From Amaurobius ferox (lineage: Eukaryota > Arthropoda > Arachnida > Araneae > Amaurobiidae), in assembly GCA_951213105.1 (NCBI GenBank), contig OX578134.1, positions 142,177,450-142,241,449 on the forward strand: a DNA stretch of 64,000 nucleotides. The letters are read 5' to 3'. The position numbers were made by a program, and so were the translations under genes. Below the pieces are notes generated by a model. It saw only the letters and a list, made by a program, of their open reading frames with translations. It did not search any database and was not told where the DNA came from. Positions 13,600 to 24,999 of this stretch are shown here, in pieces (position 1 is the stretch's first letter; every line of letters begins with the position of its first letter).

Positions 13600-16500
13600 T
13601 ACTATATGTAATCTAATTTCATAGTCTAGAGACGGCAAATATTTTTTTTATTTAAGAAATATTTTAGATTGCATTTTATTTTAGACATCGGTTTAAACGA
13701 ATTATTTTGTATTTTTAAGTGTTATTTATAGAAATTGTTTATTATATTTTGAAAATAACATCTTAAAAGTAAAGTTTATATATCTTCCATTCCACAAATA
13801 ACTACAGCATATACTACAACGGACTTAAAAGTACGAATTGTATTCGGCTGTTTACTATGTATATTCGCTGGCAGTTGTTGCGGAAATTTCAATCATCATT
13901 TCATTAAAATCATTAGTGATAGATTAAATAAGCGAAAATAATTTTTTGAAGAAATAATGCCACATTTTGCAACGGAATTAATTATTTTGTTATATTTTAT
14001 TGTTTTCGCATGATTTGTGTATGTGTTTATGTGTTCATACTCTCTAGTTTTTAAAATTAATAAATTGTTGTAAACATATTTTGAAATGCAATAAATAGCA
14101 AAACCAGTAGATGATAAATCTGTTTTAAGATTACATGATTAAAAGAATATTTCTTTAATAGGTACTCAGATAAGTACGATCACAGCAGAAGTTTTTCACG
14201 CGTTGGCCTCGTAAATCCATTCATGTTTTCATTTAGACTTCATGTAACCACTAGACACATTTTGTGAAATATATAAATCATTTTGCTCCTCAGAATCATT
14301 TTTTTTTCAGTTTTAACATTAGCGTTGCACGCTGAGCGACAATTTTATCATTACTATATTATCATGTAATTAAACATGTAAATGCATTGATGGGTGATAT
14401 GAGTTAAATGTGAGCTAAAATGAAAAAAATCTGATGTCAAAGAAATATTCGCTTGAAATCGTGCTTATAAAAATCATTAATGATAAAGTACAATGGCATC
14501 ATATGAACCATCTGCAAAATGTACAACTCCCAATTCACCCAACCTATAACCATTAGATCTCGATATGTGAATTATTAATTACTGGTTATAGGCGGCGATT
14601 TATTTGGAGTTCAAGAAATTTTACATTGACAAGCACATGCAATAAATAAAACATATACAGTACACAATTATGAAGAAATTCAAAATATACATTACATAGC
14701 AAAATCATACAACATTATTAATAATGGGAAAACATTATATTTTATAATGTATGGCATATGTCTTATTTGAAGTTCTTCTGAACAATATTAACATACATTT
14801 TAAATATGTAACAATAAAATAAAATTGATAAGCACATCGAATGGTATTTATTAAAATTGCTAATACTTTTCAGTGAAATATATATGCTGATATATAAAAT
14901 GAGTAGTAAAACTTACATAAAGGAGCAAAAATTAATTTCATTTTCTTTAACAATGTCGTACATATAGGTTTTTGTTTTTAAATTTAAATTTGTTTTTTTG
15001 ATATGATTTCAATCCATTTACTCACAATATTAATTGATGAATTATTGAAGTGAAATTGTTTTGTTAATAAGCAATCCAAAATGTAATGAGTTCAATTACC
15101 CAGCATTCCATATATGCAATTATCCAAGAAGTTTTATGATATATTAAATATTTAATACAATAATATTTAATGTATTTGGAGACCATATTTTTCAAAATGC
15201 GCATGAGAATTGCGCATTAAATACGCCATGAAACAGCGGGTAATAATCATGAGTTCAAGCTTTAGAAGTTTTACCACAGCAAGATATCCTAATACTAAAT
15301 TAATAATTTCTCACATTAATTGATGATTACTCGCATTAGCTGTTGATTACTCTAATGCTTGCTTATTACTTTACTATTAGAGGTTTCTACGATAGCAAAT
15401 CTTAAAAGTTACCAAATCAACGTACAACTGATCTAGACCTTGGTATTTATAAAACTAGGACCAATTTTTGTCTAATTTTGTCCCGTATATAATTCCTTCC
15501 AATATTGTGTTTCAATAGAAGACCAATATAATTTAATATTAGGCATGTGTAACGAATTTCGCACGAATCGGAAGACAACTGCAGGTGAGACAAAAATATT
15601 GTTTCAGAAATTGCCATCTTTATGGAAATCTGTAAGTAATATATAAACTGTAGGAAAGCAATATTTCAATCTTGGTAAAACGATACTTTTGCTGTAATTT
15701 TATTTTACACGCTACATGGCATCCATTAGAAGTTTTAATAAATTACATACTTTTAGAAAACACGACTTACTGTATTTTGAATATTGTTTCTTTTATATGA
15801 AGAAAATGGAAAGTTTAACAACTTATATTTCACCATTTCTTTTTTAATCTTTTTGGCGTGATATGATACGGATACTATATTTTTTGCTATTGTTCCTAAG
15901 TTACTCTTTCTTTTAAAAATCAAGAATGAGGTTTATCTTCAAATATTATTTTTCTTTCAATTTTTTTTAATCTTGCTTCCTGAAGATTATACTTTATTCT
16001 TTTGTGCTCAATAATCTTTTGACACTTAGGTATTTTGCATCTTGACGCACAGTTAAACCTTAGTAAGAAAATGATTTGCTTACTTTTAAAGAACAGGTTT
16101 GACTTAACGATCCTTTTTAAGAAATTATTTTTACGATCATTTTCACGGCAACGAAATAAACATTTCATTTTTACTTTTTCATTCCACATACGGTAAAAAA
16201 CATAAACCCAGATGTCTGGTAGGTTGAAGAAATACTTTTTGTTAAATAGAAAATTAAGGTTTCTATCGATGATTAATAGCTCAGGGATTGGGTAATTTTA
16301 GTGTTCTGACGTATTCTCAAACCCTACGATATCAAATTTACTTAGTTAAGGAACGTGACTTTGCGCGCAATAAATTATTAACGGGATCACAACGTAAAAT
16401 GCAGCACGAATAAAGATACATAAGCATACGTACGTTTCGGAGATAATTAAATGTGCTTATTCGGTGTATCATGCCAGGAACAAAATTTTGCAGACAAAGC

Positions 16501-17003
16501 TTTCACAGCAAATCACACTATGATTTGGCGCCAACTAAACACACTGCAGTATGCAGTATGGGCATTGTAAATCACGAAGAACAGGTAGCTAAATAATGAT
16601 CCATTCTATCTCACGATTTGATATTTACAAATATGACTTATCGACATGACTCGTAGTAACACGCGTGAAAGTAACACACATCATTTAAACGAGTCCATAC
16701 AAATATCGAGATATGACGTCAACATTTCATATTTGGAGCCGTCAGATATACAAAAGACATGTAAACAAATGAAAAGGTAGATGGTAGAAAACATATGTCA
16801 GTTGCAGTAGCTTCAGTCTTTAGAAGTAGCATTCACATTGGTAGACGATTCGATACCTATTAAATGCGTCTTCAAATATGGAAGATTTACCGATCAAGGC
16901 TCATTTTTATAAACCCACTAATGATGATAAAAGTAACAATTTCCTTGCCTTGCGTCTACAAAATCTCAGCTGCTTGAGTTCACACTTAGTTCTGACTTCA
17001 TCG
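13600..17003. other. Unassigned AT-rich DNA
   Basis: I find no gene, RNA gene or clear transposon. The 89-codon minus-strand frame at 15920-16189 is Lys-rich with no recognisable domain. A TTGGCGCCAAC word at about 16526 resembles an LTR primer-site core, but it has no LTR around it. Confidence 0.45.
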
Positions 17004-17005
17004 TA

Positions 17006-17629
17006 CAGGGTGATCCAAAAGTCCTTGACACATTTTAAATTGAATATAAACTTAAGTAATTACCGTACGACAGTGAGGTTTGGACTAAAATGCTTTTCAC
17101 GTTGAAAAGTTTTGGTTAAGCAAATAAAAAAATTAGTTCCAAACTTTGCCCATAGATGGCGCTACGTGTATATCTGATTTTTTTTCCCATATTCGTTCTG
17201 ACGTTGTCACTGAGAAGTAAGTAATGACTCCTTCCACCGAAAAAATTCATTACGTAGGTTGGTACTTTGAAACTAAATCCATCATTACAGTTCAAAGGAA
17301 GTTTCGTGCCCGGTATAAAAAAAGTGTTGCATCTCGAAACAGCATTTTGGATTGGCATAGCAAATTTTTAGAAACGGGAAGGGTTTTGGATCGAAAAAGA
17401 AGTGGCCGGCCAAGCATTTCTTCACGACTCGTCTTCAGTTTCTATGCTTTTTTGGTATTTTCAAGGTACAGCGTCATCTATGGGCGAAGTTTGGAACTAA
17501 TTTTTTTTATTTGCTTAACCAAAACTTTTCAACGTGGAAAGCATTTTAGTCCAAACTTCACTATTGTACGGCAATTACTTGAGTTTATATTCAATTTTAA
17601 GATGTGTCAATGACTTTTGGATCACCCTG
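17006..17629 (+). mobile_element. Mariner-type miniature element retaining a DNA-binding domain
   Basis: The element is flanked by TA (17004-17005 and 17630-17631). Both termini read CAGGGTGATCCAAAAGTC(C/A)TTGACACA inward. The inverted repeats run about 160 bp (17006-17167 and 17470-17629) and include TTGGACTAAAATGCTTT and CCAAACTT(T/C)GCCCATAGATG. About 300 bp lie between them, encoding the start of a transposase. The catalytic domain is absent, so it is an internal-deletion derivative that would need an autonomous relative to move. The repeats are well matched, which suggests moderate age. Confidence 0.9.
17224..17613 (+). CDS. Truncated mariner-type transposase, N-terminal DNA-binding domain only
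   Basis: The frame opens with MTPSTEKIHYVGWYFETKS. Residues 1-68 look like the helix-turn-helix region (DUF4817-like) at the N terminus of many arthropod Tc1/mariner-type transposases. Visible marks are a YFETKSIITVQRKFR helix, a SRNSILDWHSKFLETG recognition-helix segment and the closing RKRSGRPSIS, where the GRP motif normally leads to the catalytic domain. From about residue 69 the frame runs into the right inverted repeat and is not transposase. No DDE/D residues remain. Predicted product: a nuclear protein that could bind the inverted repeats but not cut. Whether it is expressed is unknown. The ATG at 17224 is the only one before the conserved part. Confidence 0.6.
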   Translation: MTPSTEKIHYVGWYFETKSIITVQRKFRARYKKSVASRNSILDWHSKFLETGRVLDRKRSGRPSISSRLVFSFYAFLVFSRYSVIYGRSLELIFFICLTKTFQRGKHFSPNFTIVRQLLEFIFNFKMCQ

Positions 17630-17631
17630 TA

Positions 17632-18667
17632 TAACCAGACATGTCAGAGTGTCTTTAATACCTTCAGATAAATGATTTGGATGGGTTCAGGGCAATCTGT
17701 GTGATATCCAAACAGCAAAACTAAGATAGGGAAATATTACCATATGCAGTAAAAATAACACTGTCATCATGCATAATTATATTGTAATTCATTTTAGTAA
17801 ATAAATATGAGAAACAAGTATTAATAATATGCGTAAAGTGGATTTACTTTAGCTTTAATAATTCGTAATTGTAGATAAATTAGCTTCATAGAATAAATTT
17901 GAAACAATTATAATTAACTAATTAGCTTTACCTTAAAGGACAATATTTGTCATTTCAGGGTCTTAGTAGATGAGACAGAAAGCTGTTTCACAGTATTTAA
18001 TTAAAAGTATTATGTTCTCAAATGTATGCCATTTAACTTTGCAGTATTCAATTATTAAAGAAAATTACACTTGTGATTATACGAACATATCCTATTAAGG
18101 CATACGTAGGTTTATTAAAATTCATTGGAAATTCCTGTAATAGTTTTGATCACGAACTATTTTTCAGATATAGCATTCGCGTGTCATAGCCATGCGAGAC
18201 TCAGTGACTCATGCATGTAGATACTTATGCATGTAATGATTATAAAAGTGGTATGATTAAAAAAATAGAGTACTTTCCATCATGTATAAGAAGGTATTAA
18301 CTTACTTGAGAAATAATTTTCAACGGATGTTATTAGTTTTATATTTTAATCACAATGTTTAACGGGTAACGTAATGAAATTGATTCTATATAATATGATT
18401 TTCATTGAAAACCTCAGTTGATTGCATAACTTTTATTCGTGATTTATAATGGAAGAGTTAATTAAGATGATACATTTTCAGCATGGATTGTTATTTCACA
18501 ATTAATTATTGTTGTATTTTAAAACACCAGATTATTTTATTTTGGATTTATTTTAGAGTGCAATGCAAAACATTTACTTTCCTTTTTTGATTACGATTTA
18601 AATATACTTAAGGATAATTTTAAGCTGATTTAAGGAGAATTTTAGATTACTGGGATATATTTTTACA
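17632..18667. other. Unassigned AT-rich DNA
   Basis: No gene or repeat is supported between the miniature element and the next family B copy. Confidence 0.5.
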
Positions 18668-19638
18668 CCACTTTCCTTATATACATAATATATAAGGAAA
18701 GTATTGTGACGGGGTCGAAAATTCGAATTCGAGTTTTTGACGGGAGAGCACGTTTCCAGCATGCCTGATCACGAATCAAACATTTTCGAAGTGATGTCTA
18801 TGTGTGTGTGTGTGAGTGTGTGTGAGTGTGTGTGTGTGTAAAAGTATGTGTGTGTGTGTGTGTGTCGTGAGTCTGTGGAGACGATAACTAACGAACGAAT
18901 GGACCGATTCGAACAAAATTTGGTACAAAAATCACAATCTGTAAACACTGGAAGCCTATTGTTTTTATACGCAATCGAATGTTCAGAACCCCCCTAAATT
19001 TTCGAATGAAATTTTGAAAAAATTGTCAAAAAATCAAAACCACTAATAAAGTTATGCAAATAGACATTTCTTATGTAATTTTTCATTAGAAAACGATTGA
19101 CATAAATTTTAGAACGCTAACATAAACCGTTCTCGATATATTGTACATTTTTCAAAAAAATTATCAAAAAGTCATATCAAATTAAAAGAGAAATATTTCC
19201 TATTGAGAAAAATGTTCACTTTTCATATGTAATACCATACGATAAATTGGGTGACATCATTCTCGTGGATCTAGCTCGTTCCATTCATGAAAAAAGATAC
19301 TTTAAGTAATACTTTTGTATTTGAACGCCAATAGTCATTTATCTACTGTAAGAATAAGTTATTTCTTAGTGCATAACGCTTGGCGAGACTTTGGCGACTA
19401 ATTTCGCGGAATGTCGCCAACTTGAGGACTTTTTGAAATGTTGCCAAATTGACGAAAATCTCGCCAAATGGATAAAAATGACGCTAAATCAATGAAAATG
19501 ACGACTAATTGTCGAAAATTCAATATCTTGGAAAGAATATTAGTATCTAATATAAGGAAAACCTATTATTTTACTGTAAAATTAGTAAATTCATTACATT
19601 ATATAAGGAAAGTCATGTGTTGCCTACATCAGATTTTT
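18668..19638 (-). mobile_element. Full-length family B element
   Basis: Read on the minus strand it starts near 19638 with the shared 5' signature (plus-strand TTGCCTACATCAGATT) and ACTTTCC. It passes the GTCGCCAA inverted words and the 'gttctcgatatattgtaca' block. It then crosses the CA/TG microsatellite (about 18797-18865) and GTCGAAAACTCGAATTC. It ends in the hairpin at 18670-18702, with 12-nt perfect arms ACTTTCCTTATA and TATAAGGAAAGT and a 9-nt loop. It has no coding capacity; the 97-codon frame at 19468-19761 runs out of its 5' end. It is closely similar to 44363-45321 and 49541-50513. Confidence 0.8.
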
Positions 19639-19639
19639 T

Positions 19640-20914
19640 TAATTGGTTTTAGAGTGAATTGTAAAACAGACCTTTTCCTTTTTAATTGGCATTTACGAAT
19701 TTCAAACATAATAATTCATATATATTTGCATGAACAATGTTTTAAAATATCTATATTATAAGTATCAAATGCAAACGGATAAAAACTGTTACTAAGAATT
19801 TTAATTATTTTGTAAGAGTATATTCATAATTTTAGTATAGAAGAGATAGAAAAATATGTGATAAAAATTACATAAAAGTACTATTTCAATATCAATTAAA
19901 AGCTACATTTACGAAAACATTTCATAATTAACTATAATTCATATATTTAGCAACTCAATACTCGTTCATGACCATTATTACTCTTTAATAACAATATATT
20001 GTGTATTGACTAAGAAATACATATATCTTTAACAAGTCCAATTAAAAACTACATTAAAAACATGGAAAATATAATTACAGAACTTTCATTTAAAACCAGT
20101 CAAATACTTGGTTATTTAGTCATTACCTCGCAGTGAAAGTATACAGAAAGTAAGATTTCACTTTTATTGTAGATAACAATATTCATGCACCGATTCTGTG
20201 CTTATTAAGCGATCGTCAGCATCAAATAGCTGGATCAAATAGCTTTATGGAAAAAAATATTTGATACATTTTGCCGACTTTTATTTATTCTTCCGGGAAT
20301 TCGGACATGAGGTTAAAGAACTGACACTCCTTTGTGGAAAACAAAGACCGCGTTGAATTCCTAAGTTATCAACTAGGCACTACATTTTTTGCATGTAATC
20401 ATATATGTACTAGAATTTTTTAATGTAATTTTATTCTCTTTCATTCATCTGGGGATATTTTAGAAACATTTTCTTCTGAGAAACAAAATTATTTTCATCA
20501 TGAGAATCGAATTTAGAAAAATTCTTAAAATAATTACTATAAGGCATTTAATAAACTTTAATTTTCCTAATATTTTTGGTATACATTTTCTTGTGAAAAA
20601 TCATGGTGAAACTGTGAACATAATATCAGTGACATATTTAACCAAAATAATATTGTAGATTAAATCTACATTTGGTGCTTTAGATTACTAAGAAATAGCA
20701 AAACGGTACACTAGATGAAGATGTGCTATGAAAAACAAAACATGTTACGGAATATATACGACTTTATTTTAAAATATTATTTTCGCATTGCATAAATGAA
20801 CCACTAAATAACATGTAAGCATATTCAATCATTTTAATATAAAATATGTAGTATAACAATTTAAAATATAACCGAATGATGGTATATCAAGTGCATGGCT
20901 ATTGCTAAAAAATA
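19640..20914. other. Unassigned AT-rich DNA
   Basis: No gene or recognised repeat is supported between the family B element and the Tigger element. Confidence 0.5.
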
Positions 20915-20916
20915 TA

Positions 20917-20941
20917 CAGTAGTCCCTCGTTAAACCGTCAC
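20917..20941 (+). repeat. Left terminal inverted repeat of the Tigger element
   Basis: It begins CAGTAGTCCCTCGTTAAACC and ends CGTCAC. It pairs with 23587-23611 except at positions 6-8. Confidence 0.93.
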
Positions 20942-21254
20942 TCCAGATAAACCGTCACTTTTTCATAGTACCGATCAATATGCGTTGAAACCAATGTTAT
21001 CCAACTGCGGTTTATTCGTCGCCGATTTTTGAGCAACTCCAGATAAACCGTCACTTTTTCCTAGTACCGATCAATATGCGTTGAAGCCAATGTTATCCAA
21101 CTCCGGTTTATTCGTCGCCGATTTTTGAGCAACTCCAGATAAACCGTCACTTTTTCGCAGTACCGATCAATATGCGTTGAAACCGATGTTATCCAACTCC
21201 GGTTTATTCGTCGTCGATTTTTGAGCAACTCCAGATAAACTGTCACTTTCGCCA
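20941..21254 (+). repeat. 96-bp subterminal tandem array of the Tigger element
   Basis: The word CTCCAGATAAACCGTCACTT starts at 20941, 21037 and 21133, and with one change at 21229, so the period is exactly 96 bp with about 3.25 copies. Each unit repeats the AAACCGTCAC core of the terminal inverted repeat and holds CCGGTTTATTCGTCG-type sequence as well. The units are close to identical, so the array expanded late. A likely role, by inference, is extra transposase-binding sites. Confidence 0.92.
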
Positions 21255-21761
21255 CCAGGAGACTGCATTTTTTAAGCTATTTTTTTACATTTTAAGCCAT
21301 TTTTAGCTATTTTAAGACTTTTTACCTTTTTAAGCTAAACATATTTTAGCCATTTTAAAGGCATTTTGGAGTTTAACCATGGAGGGGGGGGGGGAGCGTT
21401 TTGAGATTCGACAGGCTTCCCCACCCATTATCGATTATTTCTTTCCCTTTGTATTCCCTCACCCCTAATTTTTGTTCCGGAGTTGAATGCATTTCTTTGG
21501 CCACAGGTGGTCACATTTCAAACAGATGGTCACATTCCAATAGTACGATGAGTAACAGCAGACGATTCACTTTATTCTGATAACGTTTTCAGTTCACTGC
21601 ATCTTCCGAATCATTTAAGTAGATTTGTTAGCTTCATTTTACGTGATGCTACATTCTAGTTCCGTATTTATAAGTTACATGTTCATTTTTGACACAGTTA
21701 ATGCTGCATCTACGTACGTAGTCTTTTTCGCTAGTTAGAGTAATTTCACTTTTTGTGAAAA

Positions 21762-23223
21762 ATGTCTGGAAAAAAACATTAACCACAACAGAAAAGAGGA
21801 AACCGATTGAAGAATTTGAGTCTTCAAAAAAATCTAAACCTGCATTTGCTAAAGAGCGTGGCATACCGTCGGACAACTCTGAAGGACATCTTGTCTTCAG
21901 ATCATGCAACAACCTTTTCCCAGGTAACGAATGATAAGCGGAAACGAATGCGAATATCCGTTTTTACTTCAGTTGAAGCCGCCTTGCTGTGCTTGTTTAA
22001 GCAGTCGCGATCTCAAAATATTCCTATTTCAGGCATTTTGCTTAAAGAAAAAGCACTTCAAATTGCTGAAAAATTAGGAGAAAACGAATTTCAAGCAAGC
22101 AATGGGTGGCTGGAACATTTCAAAACCAGACATAGTCTATATTTCCGAAAAGTGTGTGGAGAAGTTGCATCTGTTGATTTTACGGTAACCGACGCATGGA
22201 AAAATTCTACACTAATCGATTTATTAAAAAAATATGTGGAATCTGATATTTTTAATTTAGACGAGTGTGGTTTGTTCTACCGGCTTCTGTCTGACAAAAC
22301 CTTTGCATTTGCGAATGAAAAATGCACTGGTGGAAAAAAAAGCAAAGAGCGAGTGACTGTTCTATTGGGAGCTAATATGAATGATAGCGAGAAATTAAAA
22401 CCACTTGTCATAGGACGGTCAAAGAAGCCAAGGTGCTTCAAACATGTAAAATCATTATTACCAGTTTCATTTGAAGCAAACAAAAAGTTATGGATGACCA
22501 CTTTAATACGGGAAAAGATCATCAGACAATTTGAGGATGAATTTTTTTCGACAAAAAGAAAAGTCGCTTTCGTAATTGACAACTGCACAAGTGGGGGGGG
22601 GGGGGGCGAATGCTATGGGAATATTAAAAGCAATCGAACTTGCTTTTTTTCCACCAAATGTAACGCCAGTATTGCAACCTATGGATCAAGATATTATCCA
22701 AAGTCGTTTCCGGCGACTGATGATAAGGGATTTAATTTCAGTAATAGATAAAAAAGGCGCTTGAAATTTCCGTTCTAGATGCCATATTCTACATTCATGG
22801 AAGTTGGAATACTGTGACTTCAGCCACCATTGCAAATTGCTATAAGCATGTCGGATTCATAGCTGGGGTTACTTCAAATGAAATTTTCAGCAGCGCACCA
22901 AACGAAGATGGCAATGCACTTTTAGAAAATCTTATAGACCAATTAATAGCGTGTGGATATGAAACTCCTAGGGGAGAAACTTATGCTACTGTTGATAATG
23001 ATCTTGAAACGTCAGCTTCAATATCAATCGCCGATATTGTATCAGAAGTATTGAATGCAAATGTAGAGGAAGGAGATAGTGATGCCAGCAATGACGAAAA
23101 TGAAGAAACAATCGAACTAACCCACGTAGCTAAAAAGGATGCCTTCGAAGCCATAAACACTTTACGACGTAATTTTGTTTCAGTTAACGGAATAAGCGAT
23201 ATCAACTTTAAAAAACTCAACTA
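21762..23223 (+). pseudogene. Tigger/pogo transposase (DDE_1), frameshifted
   Basis: The gene starts at ATG 21762 (MSGKK) and shifts frame at an A-run about 21771-21777. It shifts again near 21860 within the helix-turn-helix (KERGIP to RRTTLKDIL). The long frame 21807-22751 then carries a CENP-B-type DNA-binding domain (residues about 54-120, with NGWLEHFKTRHSL) and the first half of the DDE_1 domain. The first catalytic Asp is in NLDECGLFYRLL (codon 22260). The second is in FVIDNC (codon 22578). A 14-G run at 22593-22606 shifts the frame. The third Asp, in LQPMDQDII (codon 22684), is read in the next frame, with FFPPNVTPVLQPMD typical of the family. Another shift at the A-run about 22749-22755 leads into the C-terminal part (22757-23220), with LEISVLDAIFYIHGSWN. 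A stop at 23221 ends it slightly early. All three catalytic Asp codons survive. Confidence 0.9.
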
Positions 23224-23586
23224 GAAAAAACTCTAACATTTTCTAACGCCTGTGGATAAGTCATATAGATGATTATTTTAAATTAAATATGTACTATGTA
23301 TTACGGTATTGACCATATGTGTAAGCAAAAACGGCAGGAAATTAAGAGGTGAGTTGTTTTACGTATAATAAATGTACAAAATGATGATAGTATTGCATAC
23401 ATTATTTAAAAATTGTGTGAATTATATTATACACGTACAAAGATAATTATTTTGTTTTAAATTAGAATTTAAAATGCTTATTTTGTACATACATAACTAT
23501 AATTTTCAAGATTTTACGGTCCATATGCTTAACTCCGCTTTATCCGTCACTCCGCTTAATCCGTCAGTTTTTCTTAGTCCCGCAAG

Positions 23587-23611
23587 GTGACGGTTTAACG
23601 AGGTTTTACTG
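23587..23611 (-). repeat. Right terminal inverted repeat of the Tigger element
   Basis: It reads GTGACGGTTTAACGAGG followed by TTTTACTG, the inverse of the left repeat with three mismatches. TA follows directly. Confidence 0.93.
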
Positions 23612-23759
23612 TATTTTTAATTCAGAAAATTATTTTATTTTTGATTAAATATTGCTTCTGAATTAGAATGTCTTTGAAAAGATGTCATGAGTTGAACTCA
23701 AAATTTCAAAAGTAATAGATCCCCTATTTTAATTCAAAGTAGTGTATGTAAGATAAAAA

Positions 23760-24115
23760 TTCATAAGACTCTTCTGAATAGATAGCGTTTCGAGTAAGCT
23801 TCCATTAATCTTAAAGTTATTTAGTTCAGAATATTTTGTTCCATATTTTTCTCCTTTCTAAGGGAAAAAAAAATCGTTTCGTTTTTCCCATCGTAAAAGT
23901 CTAGAACTCTATTTTCTCTAGTTTATATAGTGTAAACTGTTCCGTATATCCTGTTTGGGAGAAGTTTTAGTATTTGTTTAAAAATACGTCCCTCTGGGCG
24001 TATTTTAAAATATTTTAGGTGAAACAGAAATAAAAGTCGTATTAATGGTTAAGTCTCTGGGGGACATCAATTCTTGAAATTCTATAACGCGGCATGAATC
24101 CAACATTCACATTTA
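23760..24115 (+). repeat. Interspersed repeat family C, copy 3
   Basis: Collinear with 5468-5850. It shares 'ttccattaatcttaaagtt.tttagttcagaat' (about 23799), 'gtttatatagtgtaaac.gttc.gtata' (about 23919), a 'ccctctgggcgtatttt' segment, and 'gtattaatggttaagtct'. It lies about 150 bp beyond the right end of the Tigger element and in the same orientation as the other C copies. Confidence 0.7.
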
Positions 24116-24207
24116 ATAATAATTTTATTTCTTATAAAACATAAACATTTTAATTTTTTGGTGGATAATGATACATGAGGATTTTTTTTGAGAAGTCGTT
24201 ACGGAAT

Positions 24208-24277
24208 GTATGTCATATGTGACACATACACGTATGTCATATGTGACACATACACGTATGTCATATGTGACACATAT
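24208..24277. repeat. Three 24-bp tandem repeats with near-palindromic core
   Basis: GTATGTCATATGTGACACAT starts at 24208, 24232 and 24256, a 24-bp period. The core GTCATATGTGAC is almost self-complementary, so each unit can form a short hairpin. Confidence 0.9.
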
Positions 24278-24359
24278 GCAATTACTCAAAGTTTTTGTAA
24301 AATTGTGGCAGATTGTCAAATTGTGTATTTATTGTTTTTTCAGAGGGAAACTTATGTAA

Positions 24360-24815
24360 CGTTTTAGAAAATCCCTTTATATCGCTATCCCTTATTCGAA
24401 TTTTCGATTTTTTCGTCGATTTGGAAGTCGAATCTGATCGAATGAGACCCAAAGTGAGATTCTGGATCGAGTGGAACTAAACGATCATTAAAAAAAACTT
24501 GTTTTTAATTTTTTACGCCTTACTTTGCATCGTCACCCTTAATTCGAATTATCGCAATATTAGAAATTTTCTTGACTTATATGCTGAGACGGATCAAATG
24601 CGACACAAAGCAAGATTTTTGCTTTGTGGAAGTATTCGATAATGAAGTAAAGTGAGCTTAAGGATTTTTTTTATTATTCCGCTGCACTGTCACACATAAT
24701 TTCAGTTTTTAAAATTTTAGTTTTTCTTTGGTCTAGAAGATGAGACGAATCGAATGACAGAAAACCAAGATTATACCGGTGCTATTATTCGATACATTTT
24801 ATATAACACCCCCTC
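24360..24815 (+). repeat. Three diverged ~170-bp repeats
   Basis: A segment of the form 'gatgagacgaatcgaatgagac..aaa..aagatt..' recurs at about 24430, 24590 and 24735. Each is followed by 'attcgata' or 'gatcatt' about 40 bp later. Units also share 'cccttaattcgaattatcg' type sequence upstream. Divergence is high and boundaries are approximate. I do not recognise the family. Confidence 0.5.
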
Positions 24816-24999
24816 ACTTAATCGCTCACTCAGTCATTCAGTCCAGTGCAAATTATGTAAATATAATTGAAAATTGAATATAAACAGGACGCAATTTCTG
24901 AGTTGCCCAGCACAGTTGAGTTTGAAATATGAAAAATATATGGGGGCTTGCATCTCGATTCGAATTTCTCATAGGATCATAATCCGCAATATTTAATTT

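Larger units (their letters stand above)
20917..23611 (+). mobile_element. Pogo/Tigger DNA transposon, near complete but broken
   Basis: The element is 2,695 bp with TA target duplications at 20915-20916 and 23612-23613. Its 25-bp termini match at 22 of 25 positions and contain CTCGTTAAACCGTCAC. A 96-bp tandem array follows the left repeat. Near the right end (about 23532-23570) further CCGTCA words occur (TTATCCGTCACTCCG). Between them lies one transposase gene of the Tigger kind: a helix-turn-helix, a CENP-B-type DNA-binding domain and a DDE_1 catalytic domain. Pogo/Tigger elements move by cut-and-paste into TA. This copy carries several frameshifts and a premature stop and should be inactive as read. 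Confidence 0.93.

Noticed and set aside
16524..16536. LTR primer-site core TTGGCGCCAAC
   Set aside because: It is a palindrome without an upstream LTR-like TG...CA segment or downstream gag; a chance match.
22814..23224. Independent 136-codon gene after the Tigger transposase
   Set aside because: It continues the C-terminal part of the same transposase in a shifted frame (VLDAIFYIHGSWN just upstream), so it is not a separate gene. The minus-strand frames over 22277-23220 are shadows.
24208..24277. CRISPR-like array
   Set aside because: The 24-bp units are directly adjacent with no unique spacers, the genome is eukaryotic, and the same holds for the 31-bp and 56-bp arrays.
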